Of a stretch of DNA of 21,291 bases, positions 15,101 to 20,398 are shown one piece after another. Positions within the stretch are counted from its first letter, which is position 1. Every line of letters begins with the position of its first letter. The notes beneath the pieces were generated by a model that was not told the origin of the DNA, made no database searches, and saw only the letters and a list, made by a program, of their open reading frames with translations. Position numbers and translations under genes: made by a program. The DNA comes from a virus: positions 1 to 21,291 of the IMG/VR virus record IMGVR_UViG_3300045970_000708; one strand, given 5' to 3'.

Positions 15101-15447
15101 GCGGCGGAACCCATCACGGTCTTCAGCGATATGTTCAGGCTCTCGAACTTGCCGCCGGTCTCGATGACGGAAACCATCCCCTCCTTGAACTTTTGCAGGG
15201 CGACGTAAACCGATGCCATGCCCGCGAATGAGGCAACGGCATCGCGGACGCTCGCCCCCAACCTGGCGGCCAGTTCATCCGCAAGGTTTGTGGAATTCTT
15301 CAGCCCTTGCTGCAATTTTTGCGTCGGGTCGGCAATCGGCTTGCCCGCCTGCGCACCGAGCTTGGCGAGGTCGGCGGACAGCCCTTCGACGTTCTTTGCG
15401 CCATCGACAATGGCGCGGATGCGCAGCAGGAGGTCTTGCTCGGTCAC
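12121..15447 (-). CDS. tape measure protein
   Basis: This 1108-residue protein sets tail length and fills the tube before DNA ejection. Residues about 80-290 are the phage tape measure N-terminal domain: ALQKFKEGMVSVIETGGKFE, LKTVMGSAAEGDRAFAWI, then FAKDTPLQLGGVSEAFIKL, and NQLIERGVPVWDLLGKVM. A hydrophobic alanine-rich region follows (about 340-400, including FAAWAAEAVTAATTVTTAF), as in many tape measures. Long helical and coiled-coil stretches occupy residues about 400-820. The start is GTG at 15447 with AAGG 7 bases upstream, and an in-frame TAA directly precedes it. The last 60 residues contain KTDSVAKTESV, encoded by a palindromic element (12264-12296). It is preceded by the tail chaperones, the canonical order. 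Confidence 0.93.
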   Translation of the reverse strand: MTEQDLLLRIRAIVDGAKNVEGLSADLAKLGAQAGKPIADPTQKLQQGLKNSTNLADELAARLGASVRDAVASFAGMASVYVALQKFKEGMVSVIETGGKFESLNISLKTVMGSAAEGDRAFAWIQQFAKDTPLQLGGVSEAFIKLKAFGMDPMGGTLQTLVDQNAKMNGSQETLAGMILAVGQSWTKQKLQAEDANQLIERGVPVWDLLGKVMNKTGAEVMQMSEAGKIGRIEIKGLLDEMGRSAAGAAGAQMKTWTGMVSNLSDNWAQFLDSIARSGALDFMKSKVDAINAAFTEMAKSGELQAWAEKISNAMTGAGGAVASLAKALSDNFDAIKTSLEMLGVVLAGTLANSLKNAAVAFAAWAAEAVTAATTVTTAFAPLVTAIAALAFGYKKIAEALDDYAKRQSQVRELTRNNADDHEKLRQKITETLAATQEYAHTSIYSAAKLGEMTAVEAAAYADRAAKAQRYWAAMAMADRAAGNMTGMKEAEAAADLYGKSVEYAASRLGALKQSAVTAEDAASALAASITANGEKLKEGTKLIDEHYARQTASLTAALAQRLALIDASDANETVKAQQRALAETATNLAKLAEVRRYEAQRLDAINAAYTTEMAQAAQGESQKKQLALATVEARKAAYGDLAKAYAAVVDEIQGQWQREMQLFQAGTEGLKTLALSHEQQILEIRRLGMTEREKLKSQELERDAAIAKYKAEAAKGEQADEKELNRLYGQATQLISQVTEANVKRTQYKTGDISKGEDQLNGLYNLQQETLGKINQQHEANAKTLEPSLDHAKEKLGDMNTALEALDRQLAQAKSLKLEIDQASLTTAQGVIAGLVAPETKTITIQTVAAGAEPAPAEGRRFGGIIAALARGGALSGYGGGDKVPALLEAGEFVVRKEAVGHYGPGLFAALNARKFASGGAAGDVSGINSELDQWIDKLISGQGLTTMTADMAAVLEQKVKATGNAYLQAKMREVLDVNQKATTWKSGIGSSVDTGATAANLSTANRQNALYAELFKSFEGLRTHTYGQLQPDLKTAVSNHINNAMGAVKTDSVAKTESVSPPTRPSAPASTIRLELALPNGTVVPADVPSRFEQDLRAVKRQMKVS
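12264..12296. repeat. 33-bp palindromic element inside the tape measure gene
   Basis: This is the second copy of the 5386-5418 element, matching it at 31 of 33 positions (GC replaces AA near the centre). It is read in frame without a stop and encodes K-T-D-S-V-A-K-T-E-S-V, a near repeat of five residues that results from the palindrome. The length of 33 bp equals 11 codons, so insertion preserves the frame. The site is a C-terminal linker rich in proline, serine and threonine. Confidence 0.85.
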
Positions 15448-15463
15448 TTAGTCACCTTTCAAG

Positions 15464-15492
15464 GGATAACACCCCTGGGAGGGGTGTCATCC
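15464..15492. repeat. 29-bp palindromic element (copy 1)
   Basis: GGATAACACCCCT (15464-15476) and AGGGGTGTCATCC (15480-15492) are complementary at 12 of 13 positions around GGG. The element lies 17 bases before the tape measure start and contains the TGA that ends the chaperone frameshift reading frame (15487-15489, minus strand). A perfect copy lies at 21170-21198. No T-run follows, so its action as a terminator is doubtful. Confidence 0.8.
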
Positions 15493-15744
15493 GTTCTGAT
15501 AATCCAAACACGCCAGAAAAAACGACCAGCCGTAATCGAACACCTGCCCGTGGCCGCGCTCGATCAGTCCGATGCAGCAGCGGTCGAGCTGGCGGAGGTG
15601 ACCGGCGGGGCCGGGATGTTCAGCCCGGTCAGCGCCAGGGCGCGGAAAAAGGGGGCGTTGAGTTCGCGGAACCCGGCCCACACCTCCTCGGCCTCGCTGA
15701 AGGTCAAATCCTCCCAGGCAAGCCCCTTGCCCAATTCGACGCAA
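15487..15744 (-). CDS. probable -1 frame extension of the tail assembly chaperone
   Basis: In the -1 frame relative to the chaperone gene, an open stretch runs from about 15744 to a stop at 15487. Its last 30 residues, after the chaperone stop, read like real protein: LIERGHGQVFDYGWSFFLAC, then LDYQNG. No usable start codon with a ribosome binding site lies near that segment. This matches the lambda G/GT arrangement, in which a fraction of ribosomes shift by -1 near the end of G to make a longer chaperone. A C5-T5 run at 15655-15646 is a possible slip site, although it is not a canonical X-XXY-YYZ heptamer in the zero frame. Only the region from about 15650 down is expected to be translated in this frame. 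The shift is inferred. Confidence 0.5.
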   Translation of the reverse strand: MRRIGQGACLGGFDLQRGRGGVGRVPRTQRPLFPRPGADRAEHPGPAGHLRQLDRCCIGLIERGHGQVFDYGWSFFLACLDYQNG

Positions 15745-15920
15745 TCGCCGAGGATGCCGAACAGATTGGCCAGGTTCGCGTCGTCCTTGATCAGCGTGAA
15801 AAAATCCAACGCCTTGAATTGATCGACGGCGGCCAGCGCCTTGCGCACGTCCCCCACCCGCAACTCGCGCAGCGTCACGCCGCGCTTGCCGCCCAAATCG
15901 ACTAGCTTGCCGTTCCTCAT
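15564..15920 (-). CDS. tail assembly chaperone (lambda gpG-like)
   Basis: This 118-residue protein lies between the tail tube and tape measure genes, the universal place for tail assembly chaperones, which bind the tape measure protein during tube polymerisation. It begins MRNGKLVDLGGKRGVTLREL, followed by RVGDVRKALAAVDQFKALDF; a mostly helical body of small size fits the family. Its ATG at 15920 overlaps the tail tube stop as ATGA, so the longer open frame to 16115 is not used. The C-terminus (IPAPPVTSASSTAAASD) is low-complexity and sits in the zone where a -1 frameshift would append the extension described separately. The position-based call is strong; sequence identity to a specific family is not claimed. 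Confidence 0.75.
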   Translation of the reverse strand: MRNGKLVDLGGKRGVTLRELRVGDVRKALAAVDQFKALDFFTLIKDDANLANLFGILGDCVELGKGLAWEDLTFSEAEEVWAGFRELNAPFFRALALTGLNIPAPPVTSASSTAAASD

Positions 15921-16981
15921 GCCGCCGCCACTATCCCGTGCCGCAGGGTGAACGGCGGCTTGCCGTTGGCGCGGCCCGAAAACGACAGGTCCACATGCTT
16001 GTCGGACATGAAGTCGATGGCCGAATCCGCCGTGATCAACGCCTCGGGGACTTCCAGTTCGATAAACGAACTGTCCGCCAGGTTGGTGCCGATCAGCCGC
16101 AACATGCACAGCCACTGGATGTTTTCCGCCGCGTCGATGGCGCTCCAGGTCAAGGCCGGGTAGGCACAGCCAAAATGCACCGTCTCGGCATCGGCAATCT
16201 CGCCGCCGGTCAATGCGGTCAAGGTACCGGATTGATAGTCGAAGTCATAGTCCGCGCCCTCGGCGAAGGTCACCGCCACGGCCACCACGCCCGCCAGCAA
16301 CGTGCCGGTCGGCCACGTCGTCGCCTTCGGCCCAAACACCTTGTAGTTGACCGTGTTCACATACCAGTTGTCGTCGGCCCCCTGTGAGGTCGGGTCGACC
16401 ACGCCGCTTAACAGCGTCTTGCCGGTGGCGGTGGATAGTTCTGAAGGTATTGCGCCCGCCCCCCACACCCCCGCCGCCTTCGGCCCGTAGAGCTTGTGGT
16501 CGGTGGTGTTGATGTAGTAATTGCCGTTGGTGCCCTCGGTGGTCGGGGCGACCGTCCCGGCAATCAAGGCCAGGTGGGCGGGGACGATGGACTTCACCGT
16601 CACCGACCCGGCGGTGACTAGGCGCTTGCCCACCTCCACGCCCTGGCCCAGTATCACCGTCACATGCTGGTCGGTAAGCGAGGCGGCGCTTTGGCTGCCG
16701 GTGGTCTGCGCACTCATCAGCGCGAATGCCAAAGCCGGGGCCTTGGTGCGGGTCAGCTTGATCTTAAGTTCGATGGGCTTGGGCTTGGCGACGGAGTTGG
16801 GGATCATGCCGTAGCTGCCCCTGTCCTTGGACGCGGGCGCGTCGATCAGGTCAGCCTTCTGGGTCAACTCCAGTTGGGCGATCCCCTCCACCTTGCGCCA
16901 GCCCTGCGGCGTCGCCTGGTTGCGCAGTTTTAGCTCCAGCGTCCCTTCCAGCAGCATGTCTTGGGTTTGTTCGTTTTCCAT
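15917..16981 (-). CDS. major tail tube protein with inserted YGPK modules
   Basis: This 354-residue protein is placed as the tail tube subunit, between the terminator and the chaperone. Residues 1-135 (LLEGTLELKLRNQATPQGWR, VEGIAQLELTQ, IELKIKLTRTKAPALAFALM) and 235-354 (FAEGADYDFDYQSGTLTALT, FIELEVPEALITADSAIDFM) together look like a tube fold. Between them, residues about 138-230, lie two copies of a G-x-x-x-x-Y-(I/V)-N-T-...-(Y/F)GPK module that is also found in the protein at 18929-19309. These may form a surface decoration on the tail. The ATG at 16981 is 131 bases inside the end of an overlapping upstream gene; AAGAGA lies upstream as a weak ribosome binding site. The stop is shared as ATGA with the chaperone gene. 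Confidence 0.75.
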   Translation of the reverse strand: MENEQTQDMLLEGTLELKLRNQATPQGWRKVEGIAQLELTQKADLIDAPASKDRGSYGMIPNSVAKPKPIELKIKLTRTKAPALAFALMSAQTTGSQSAASLTDQHVTVILGQGVEVGKRLVTAGSVTVKSIVPAHLALIAGTVAPTTEGTNGNYYINTTDHKLYGPKAAGVWGAGAIPSELSTATGKTLLSGVVDPTSQGADDNWYVNTVNYKVFGPKATTWPTGTLLAGVVAVAVTFAEGADYDFDYQSGTLTALTGGEIADAETVHFGCAYPALTWSAIDAAENIQWLCMLRLIGTNLADSSFIELEVPEALITADSAIDFMSDKHVDLSFSGRANGKPPFTLRHGIVAAA

Positions 16982-17168
16982 GGTTGTTCTCTTTTAAGTT
17001 GGGTGGGGGTTCGGGATTGTTTGGAACGGGTTCGGCATCGGGTCTGGGGCGGGGGCCAACGACACCGGCCCATCGCAACGCTGCCAACAGGGGTTCCGGC
17101 AATTCAGCCGGGTCGCCGGGTTGGTGCTTCACCCCGTCATGTTCGTGGGGCTTCAAAAAATGCCACAT
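16851..17168 (-). CDS. small hypothetical protein overlapping the tail tube gene
   Basis: This 105-residue frame has the best ribosome binding site of the region, AGGAGG four bases before its ATG at 17168, and starts 8 bases after the tail terminator gene. Residues about 8-38 (EHDGVKHQPGDPAELPEPLL, then AALRWAGVV) resemble small phage proteins with a pattern of basic residue, PGD, ELPE and an A-x-x-x-A-G ending. The rest (PRPRPDAEPVPNNPEPPP onward) is proline-rich and then runs 131 bases into the tail tube gene in another frame, where its composition looks like shadow coding. The N-terminal 60 residues are probably the conserved part. The tail tube frame has a TAA 15 bases before its ATG, so a direct frameshift fusion is unlikely. 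Confidence 0.6.
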   Translation of the reverse strand: MWHFLKPHEHDGVKHQPGDPAELPEPLLAALRWAGVVGPRPRPDAEPVPNNPEPPPNLKENNHGKRTNPRHAAGRDAGAKTAQPGDAAGLAQGGGDRPTGVDPEG

Positions 17169-17176
17169 GGCGCCTC

Positions 17177-17617
17177 CTATGGGGAAATCGTCACTTCAAA
17201 AATCAATTCGGCCTCGTAATGCGGGTGCTGCACACCGGCATCGGAAATCATTTGCGCGTTGCTCAGCCATTCCACCAACGGTGCCGCGCACAGCGGCTGC
17301 TTGTCCAGCGCCGCATAAATCAACTCGCCCAAAACGGTCACCCGCTCCAGGCCGATGCTCACGCCGTCGGTCACATCGTGTTCGATCACCCCGAACATCA
17401 GCGATATTTTTTGCTGCCTGGGCCGGTCCTTCCTGCGTTCGCGGGTTTCCAGCATCGGCGCGACGGCAATGTACGGGAACTCCTGCGCGGTCGGCTTCAG
17501 CTTCGCGCCGATGAAATAATTAGGCGTGGCCTCGGGGTACCAATCCGTCAATGCCGCCGTAATGCCCGCGTCGTTTTTCAGCCGGTCGCGGATCGCCGTC
17601 AGCGCGTCGAAAATCAT
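17177..17617 (-). CDS. tail terminator-like protein
   Basis: This 146-residue protein begins MIFDALTAIRDRLKNDAGIT, the opening of the gpU/DUF1834-like tail terminator and completion proteins of siphovirus and Mu-like phages. A short strand-rich core follows (FPYIAVAPMLETRER, KISLMFGVIEHDVTDGVSIG), then a helix (VLGELIYAALDK) and the closing HPHYEAELIFEVTI. Such proteins cap the finished tail tube and form the head joining surface. The start overlaps the preceding stop by one base (TGATG), showing translational coupling. The location just before the tail tube gene agrees with the call. Confidence 0.75.
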   Translation of the reverse strand: MIFDALTAIRDRLKNDAGITAALTDWYPEATPNYFIGAKLKPTAQEFPYIAVAPMLETRERRKDRPRQQKISLMFGVIEHDVTDGVSIGLERVTVLGELIYAALDKQPLCAAPLVEWLSNAQMISDAGVQHPHYEAELIFEVTISP

Positions 17618-18009
17618 CAGCCCCGCCCTATCTCGATGGAACCCGCCCCGCCGCCGGTCGGCAGGCTAATCCCCAACACGCGCCGGGTCAGTTGCGCGGT
17701 CAGTGCGCGGGCCTTGTCGGCATACGCCTTGTGCTTGCCCATCATCGCCGAGTCGTCGCCCCGCGCCGCTTCCAAGGCCGCGCTGGCGCTCGCCATGGCC
17801 CTGCCAATGCCGGTCAGCGCCGGGTTGGGTAGCGTCAGGGCGGCGATTTCCGCCACGGTCAGGCCCATGGCCAGCAACGCCACGCCAATCTGCTCGTCCG
17901 CGTCCTTGCAATGGTTGATCTTCACTTTCAAGGCCGGGTCCGTGCAGTCGGACGGGTTGACGTAGATGCCCTCGTAAACCGTGGGTGTCTCTGCGGGTGT
18001 CTCTGCCAT
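17617..18009 (-). CDS. hypothetical head-tail connector region protein
   Basis: This 130-residue protein lies between the gp10-like and terminator genes. The open frame extends upstream to 18207, but the ATG at 18009 is preferred: GGGAGG stands 5 bases before it and the start overlaps the upstream stop by one base (TGATG). Visible segments are VYEGIYVNPSDCTDPALKVK (about 11-30), a helix with GVALLAMGLTVAEIAALTL, then a long alanine-rich helical part with AMASASAALEAARGDDSAMM. The small size and position fit a connector or adaptor protein such as a gp36/DUF1320-type, but the sequence is not distinctive enough to name one. Confidence 0.6.
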   Translation of the reverse strand: MAETPAETPTVYEGIYVNPSDCTDPALKVKINHCKDADEQIGVALLAMGLTVAEIAALTLPNPALTGIGRAMASASAALEAARGDDSAMMGKHKAYADKARALTAQLTRRVLGISLPTGGGAGSIEIGRG

Positions 18010-18494
18010 CACGCCCTCCCAATTTTTTGGGACAGCAGCGAGAACACCGCCTCGCCCATGCGCTCCTTCCTCCCGTCCAAGTCGGCATAGAAGAACGGCA
18101 GCGCCCGCGAGCCCTTGTGGTGCGCCAGCTTGCGCAGCAGATAGCCGCCGCCGCCCGCCACCGGTATCTTCAAGGCCATGCGCCCCGGCTTCGGGTAAAT
18201 CGTCCAAGGCTGGTGGCCGGCGTAAATGCCGGTCCCCTCCTCTACATAGCGGGCGTAGGCCTTGTTGGCGTAAACCACCGCCCCGCCGCCTTGCGGGTGC
18301 CAGGAGATGGCCCCCTCCAAGCCCGCCGAGCCCAGGCTGGGCTTGAAGCTCCGGCCCGCGCCGATCCAGTCCAATATATCAGTGGTGTAGGACTCCGCCG
18401 CCGCGTTCGCCGCCTGTTGCGCGGTGCGTGCGTCCATCAGCGCCGCCAGCACCGATTCAACCTTGTCCAAGCCTTGCAGGGAAATGGTAATCAT
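18009..18494 (-). CDS. HK97 gp10-like tail completion / neck protein
   Basis: This 161-residue protein begins MITISLQGLDKVESVLAALM and contains the pattern of gp10-like tail completion proteins: an N-terminal helix, a hydrophobic-basic mid-part with NKAYARYVEEGTGIYAGHQP (about 77-96) and PKPGRMALKIP, and a closing segment KGSRALPFFYADLDGRKERM followed by a helix. The EEGT/G motif and the R-A-L-P-F-F-x-x-A-L type ending are what I rely on. Such proteins join head and tail. No strong ribosome binding site precedes the ATG at 18494, and a REP-like element lies in the 89-base gap upstream. Its stop is linked to the next start by TGATG. Confidence 0.72.
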   Translation of the reverse strand: MITISLQGLDKVESVLAALMDARTAQQAANAAAESYTTDILDWIGAGRSFKPSLGSAGLEGAISWHPQGGGAVVYANKAYARYVEEGTGIYAGHQPWTIYPKPGRMALKIPVAGGGGYLLRKLAHHKGSRALPFFYADLDGRKERMGEAVFSLLSQKIGRA

Positions 18495-18530
18495 GGGTTA
18501 ACCGTAATTGGGCGGATAGGCCGGAGCCGC

Positions 18531-18560
18531 GTGGGAGCCGAGCCCTCTCGGCGATTATTC
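18531..18560. repeat. single REP-like element
   Basis: GTGGGAG is followed by GCCGAG-CCCT-CTCGGC, a 6-bp stem (18537-18542 with 18547-18552) around the loop CCCT, and then GATTATTC. It shares the TGGGAG head, the CCCT loop and the GA end with the elements at 8022-8084, while the stem bases differ but still pair. It lies between the coiled-coil gene and the gp10-like gene. Confidence 0.75.
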
Positions 18561-18583
18561 GGCCACCGGCCCACCGCCTCTGT

Positions 18584-18916
18584 TTATTCGGCTGCCGGTT
18601 CAACCGGGGCTGGCGGCGCATCCGGGATCAGGCCGTCGATCTCGTCCAGGTGGCCTTGAATCTGGGCCACCTTGTCCAGCACCGCCTGCGGGATGTCCAG
18701 TCCTTCCAATGAGGCCTGCAATTCGACGATCTTGGCGACCGCGCCTTTTGTTTCAGCCTCGATCTTGACCAGCTTCTCGTCGACCTTGCCCAGTGCATCG
18801 ATGACTTCTTGAGTTTTTGACATGAGTTTGTCCTGTTGCTTTGCAATGGCGCCCAGTTGTTCGGAAACCCCGGCCCGTGGACGCATCCAGGCCGGGATGA
18901 TTTGAATCGGCTTCAT
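18584..18916 (-). CDS. small coiled-coil protein
   Basis: This 110-residue protein is largely a heptad-patterned helix: EQLGAIAKQQDKLMSKTQEV, then DALGKVDEKLVKIEAETKGA and VAKIVELQASLEGL (residues about 19-72), ending in a proline/acid-rich tail (DAPPAPVEPAAE). It probably forms a coiled-coil oligomer. Two starts are possible. ATG 18916 follows the previous stop by 12 bases but has no ribosome binding site. ATG 18823 has AGGA 7 bases upstream and would give 79 residues. I keep the longer frame because its extra codons have the base pattern of coding sequence. A head-accessory or decoration role is possible from location; the family is unknown. Confidence 0.6.
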   Translation of the reverse strand: MKPIQIIPAWMRPRAGVSEQLGAIAKQQDKLMSKTQEVIDALGKVDEKLVKIEAETKGAVAKIVELQASLEGLDIPQAVLDKVAQIQGHLDEIDGLIPDAPPAPVEPAAE

Positions 18917-18928
18917 CGGCGGGGGGTT

Positions 18929-19309
18929 TCAGACGCCGCCGACCAGCGAGGTGGGCGAACCCCAAGCCCCCGCCGCCTTCGGCCCGTAAATGGTGTGTGC
19001 CGTGGTGTCGATGTAGAAATCCCCGTTCGCGCCTACCCCGGCCCCCGGTGCGCCCGCGCCGTTCAGCACGGACTTGCCGTCCGCGCCCGCCGCGCCCGCC
19101 GCCCCGGCAATGCTGGTGCCGTTGCCCCAGCCGCTATTGGTCTTCGGCCCGTAGATCGTCTTGTTCGAGGTGCGGAAATAAATGTCGCCGATGGCGCCCA
19201 GCGTCGGGGCCGGTGCGCCGCTGCCGGTCAGGGTCCGCCCGATCACCGGGTCCGCCGCCCAATTGGCGACCAGTTGGGCGTTGCATGCTGCTAAAGTGGC
19301 CTGTGTCAT
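18929..19309 (-). CDS. YGPK-module protein, candidate capsid decoration
   Basis: This 126-residue protein lies directly after the capsid gene, where decoration proteins are often encoded. Residues about 25-67 and 79-123 are two copies of a module: GDIYFRTSNKTIYGPKT, followed by WGNGTSI, and GDFYIDTTAHTIYGPKAAG, followed by WGSPTSL. Between them is a short collagen-like G-x-x stretch (GAAGAAGADGKS). The modules occur in adhesin-like and phage surface proteins. The same module occurs twice inside the tail tube protein at 15917-16981. The ATG at 19309 is 3 bases after the capsid stop. Display on the capsid surface is an inference from position and modules. Confidence 0.65.
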   Translation of the reverse strand: MTQATLAACNAQLVANWAADPVIGRTLTGSGAPAPTLGAIGDIYFRTSNKTIYGPKTNSGWGNGTSIAGAAGAAGADGKSVLNGAGAPGAGVGANGDFYIDTTAHTIYGPKAAGAWGSPTSLVGGV

Positions 19310-19312
19310 AAA

Positions 19313-20314
19313 TCACCCGTTCGTCTTCAACGCCACCAGCCGCACATGCTTGCGGTCGTAGACGCGCAGCCAGTTAGTCGCCAGCGCCAGTTCCGCGTTG
19401 GTCGGCGCGGCCCCGGCCACGCTGCCGGAAGTCCACTTAACGCCCCTGGGGTGCAGGATGAACGAGCGCCGGTTGTACAGCGTGTCCATGCCCGAGCCGT
19501 TGCCCGCGTCCGGTTTGCGGAAGACTTCCGTCGGCACCTGCGGCGAACCCTCGCCATAACCTACCGCCCCCGCGCCGAACAGGTAGCTGGTATAGGTGAT
19601 GCGGTTGGAACCGGACACCGCCGGGCAGCCGTCGTCCACCACCACGGTCATGTTCAGGTACGTCCCCCAGCCGATGTTCTGCACGTTGGTGGGCAGGAAG
19701 CTGATCAGGTTCTGCCGCAGCAGTTCGGTGTACAGCGCCGAGTGGAAGGCGATGGCGGTCAATTGCGAACCGGCGTCGCCCATCGTCTGCCGCGCCAGCA
19801 GCACCGGCGTCGGGCCAATCCGCTCGGCGGGCGCTATCGCGTCGGCGCTGTCCGTCGCCACGCTGTGGATCATGTCGGAACTGTTGTTCGCCACGTTGGA
19901 TAAAAACACGCCCGTCAGCGAGGCGATCAGAATATGCTGCTGGTCCCTGGCCCAGAACCCGGCGACCGAGTCGGCGATCACGCGGGCCGGGTCGTCGCCC
20001 GCCAGTTCGGCGGCGATGTCCATCTCCGCCCAAGATTTGGCGCGGAAGTGCTTGACGCACACGTCCTGCGCGGCGGTCAAATTGTCCGGCGTGCTCAGTG
20101 CGGCGGGGTCGTCCGAACTCACGTCGGAGTCGCCGGTCAGGTCCTGCCAGAACGGCATGTTGAAGGTTTTGCCCCCGCCCTGCGCCAGCGCCGCGATGCG
20201 CGGGTCGCTGCCGAAGATGCCGGAACGGGCCAGGGCGGAGAGTTCCATCGTCTTCACCTGCACATACGGCGTGAAGACACTGGGAATGATTACGTCAGAA
20301 ATGCGTGTTGGCAT
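19313..20314 (-). CDS. major capsid protein
   Basis: This 333-residue protein has the features of a phage major capsid protein: MPTRISDVIIPSVFTPYVQV at the start, GGGKTFNMPFWQDLTGDSDV (about 47-66), the segment AQDVCVKHFRAKSWAEMDIA with AAELAGDDPARVIADSVAGF, then ISFLPTNVQNIGWGTYLNMT and VVVDDG near the axial domain, and NRRSFILHPRGVKWTSG at the C-terminus. The fold is presumably HK97-like. The frame opens with TTG at 20326, but ATG 20314 with GAGGA 5 bases upstream is chosen. It lies just downstream of the scaffold gene, the standard order, with a REP-like element between. Confidence 0.9.
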   Translation of the reverse strand: MPTRISDVIIPSVFTPYVQVKTMELSALARSGIFGSDPRIAALAQGGGKTFNMPFWQDLTGDSDVSSDDPAALSTPDNLTAAQDVCVKHFRAKSWAEMDIAAELAGDDPARVIADSVAGFWARDQQHILIASLTGVFLSNVANNSSDMIHSVATDSADAIAPAERIGPTPVLLARQTMGDAGSQLTAIAFHSALYTELLRQNLISFLPTNVQNIGWGTYLNMTVVVDDGCPAVSGSNRITYTSYLFGAGAVGYGEGSPQVPTEVFRKPDAGNGSGMDTLYNRRSFILHPRGVKWTSGSVAGAAPTNAELALATNWLRVYDRKHVRLVALKTNG

Positions 20315-20342
20315 GTCGGTCCTCAATTAATCATGATTTGAT

Positions 20343-20385
20343 CGTTCCCACGGTCCCCGTGGGAACGGCTCCCACGCGGGGCATG
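20343..20385. repeat. REP-like element between scaffold and capsid genes
   Basis: CGTTCCCACGG (20343-20353) and CCGTGGGAACG (20357-20367) form a perfect 11-bp stem with the loop TCC. On the minus strand it is preceded by CATGCCCCGCGTGGGAG, which matches CATGCCCCGTTGGGAG flanking the element at 8078-8095. It fills much of the 84-base gap between scaffold and capsid genes. Both genes keep their own start signals, so it may act as an mRNA stability or processing barrier. Confidence 0.75.
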
Positions 20386-20398
20386 GGTACGGTGTGGG

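Noticed and set aside
15564-16115. 183-residue version of the tail chaperone starting at 16115
   Set aside because: The extra N-terminus overlaps the tail tube gene; ATG 15920 overlaps its stop as ATGA, a typical coupled start.
18009-18207. Upstream extension of the 17617-18009 gene to 18207
   Set aside because: The added residues are in a second frame of the gp10-like gene, and a strong ribosome binding site and TGATG coupling mark 18009 as the start.
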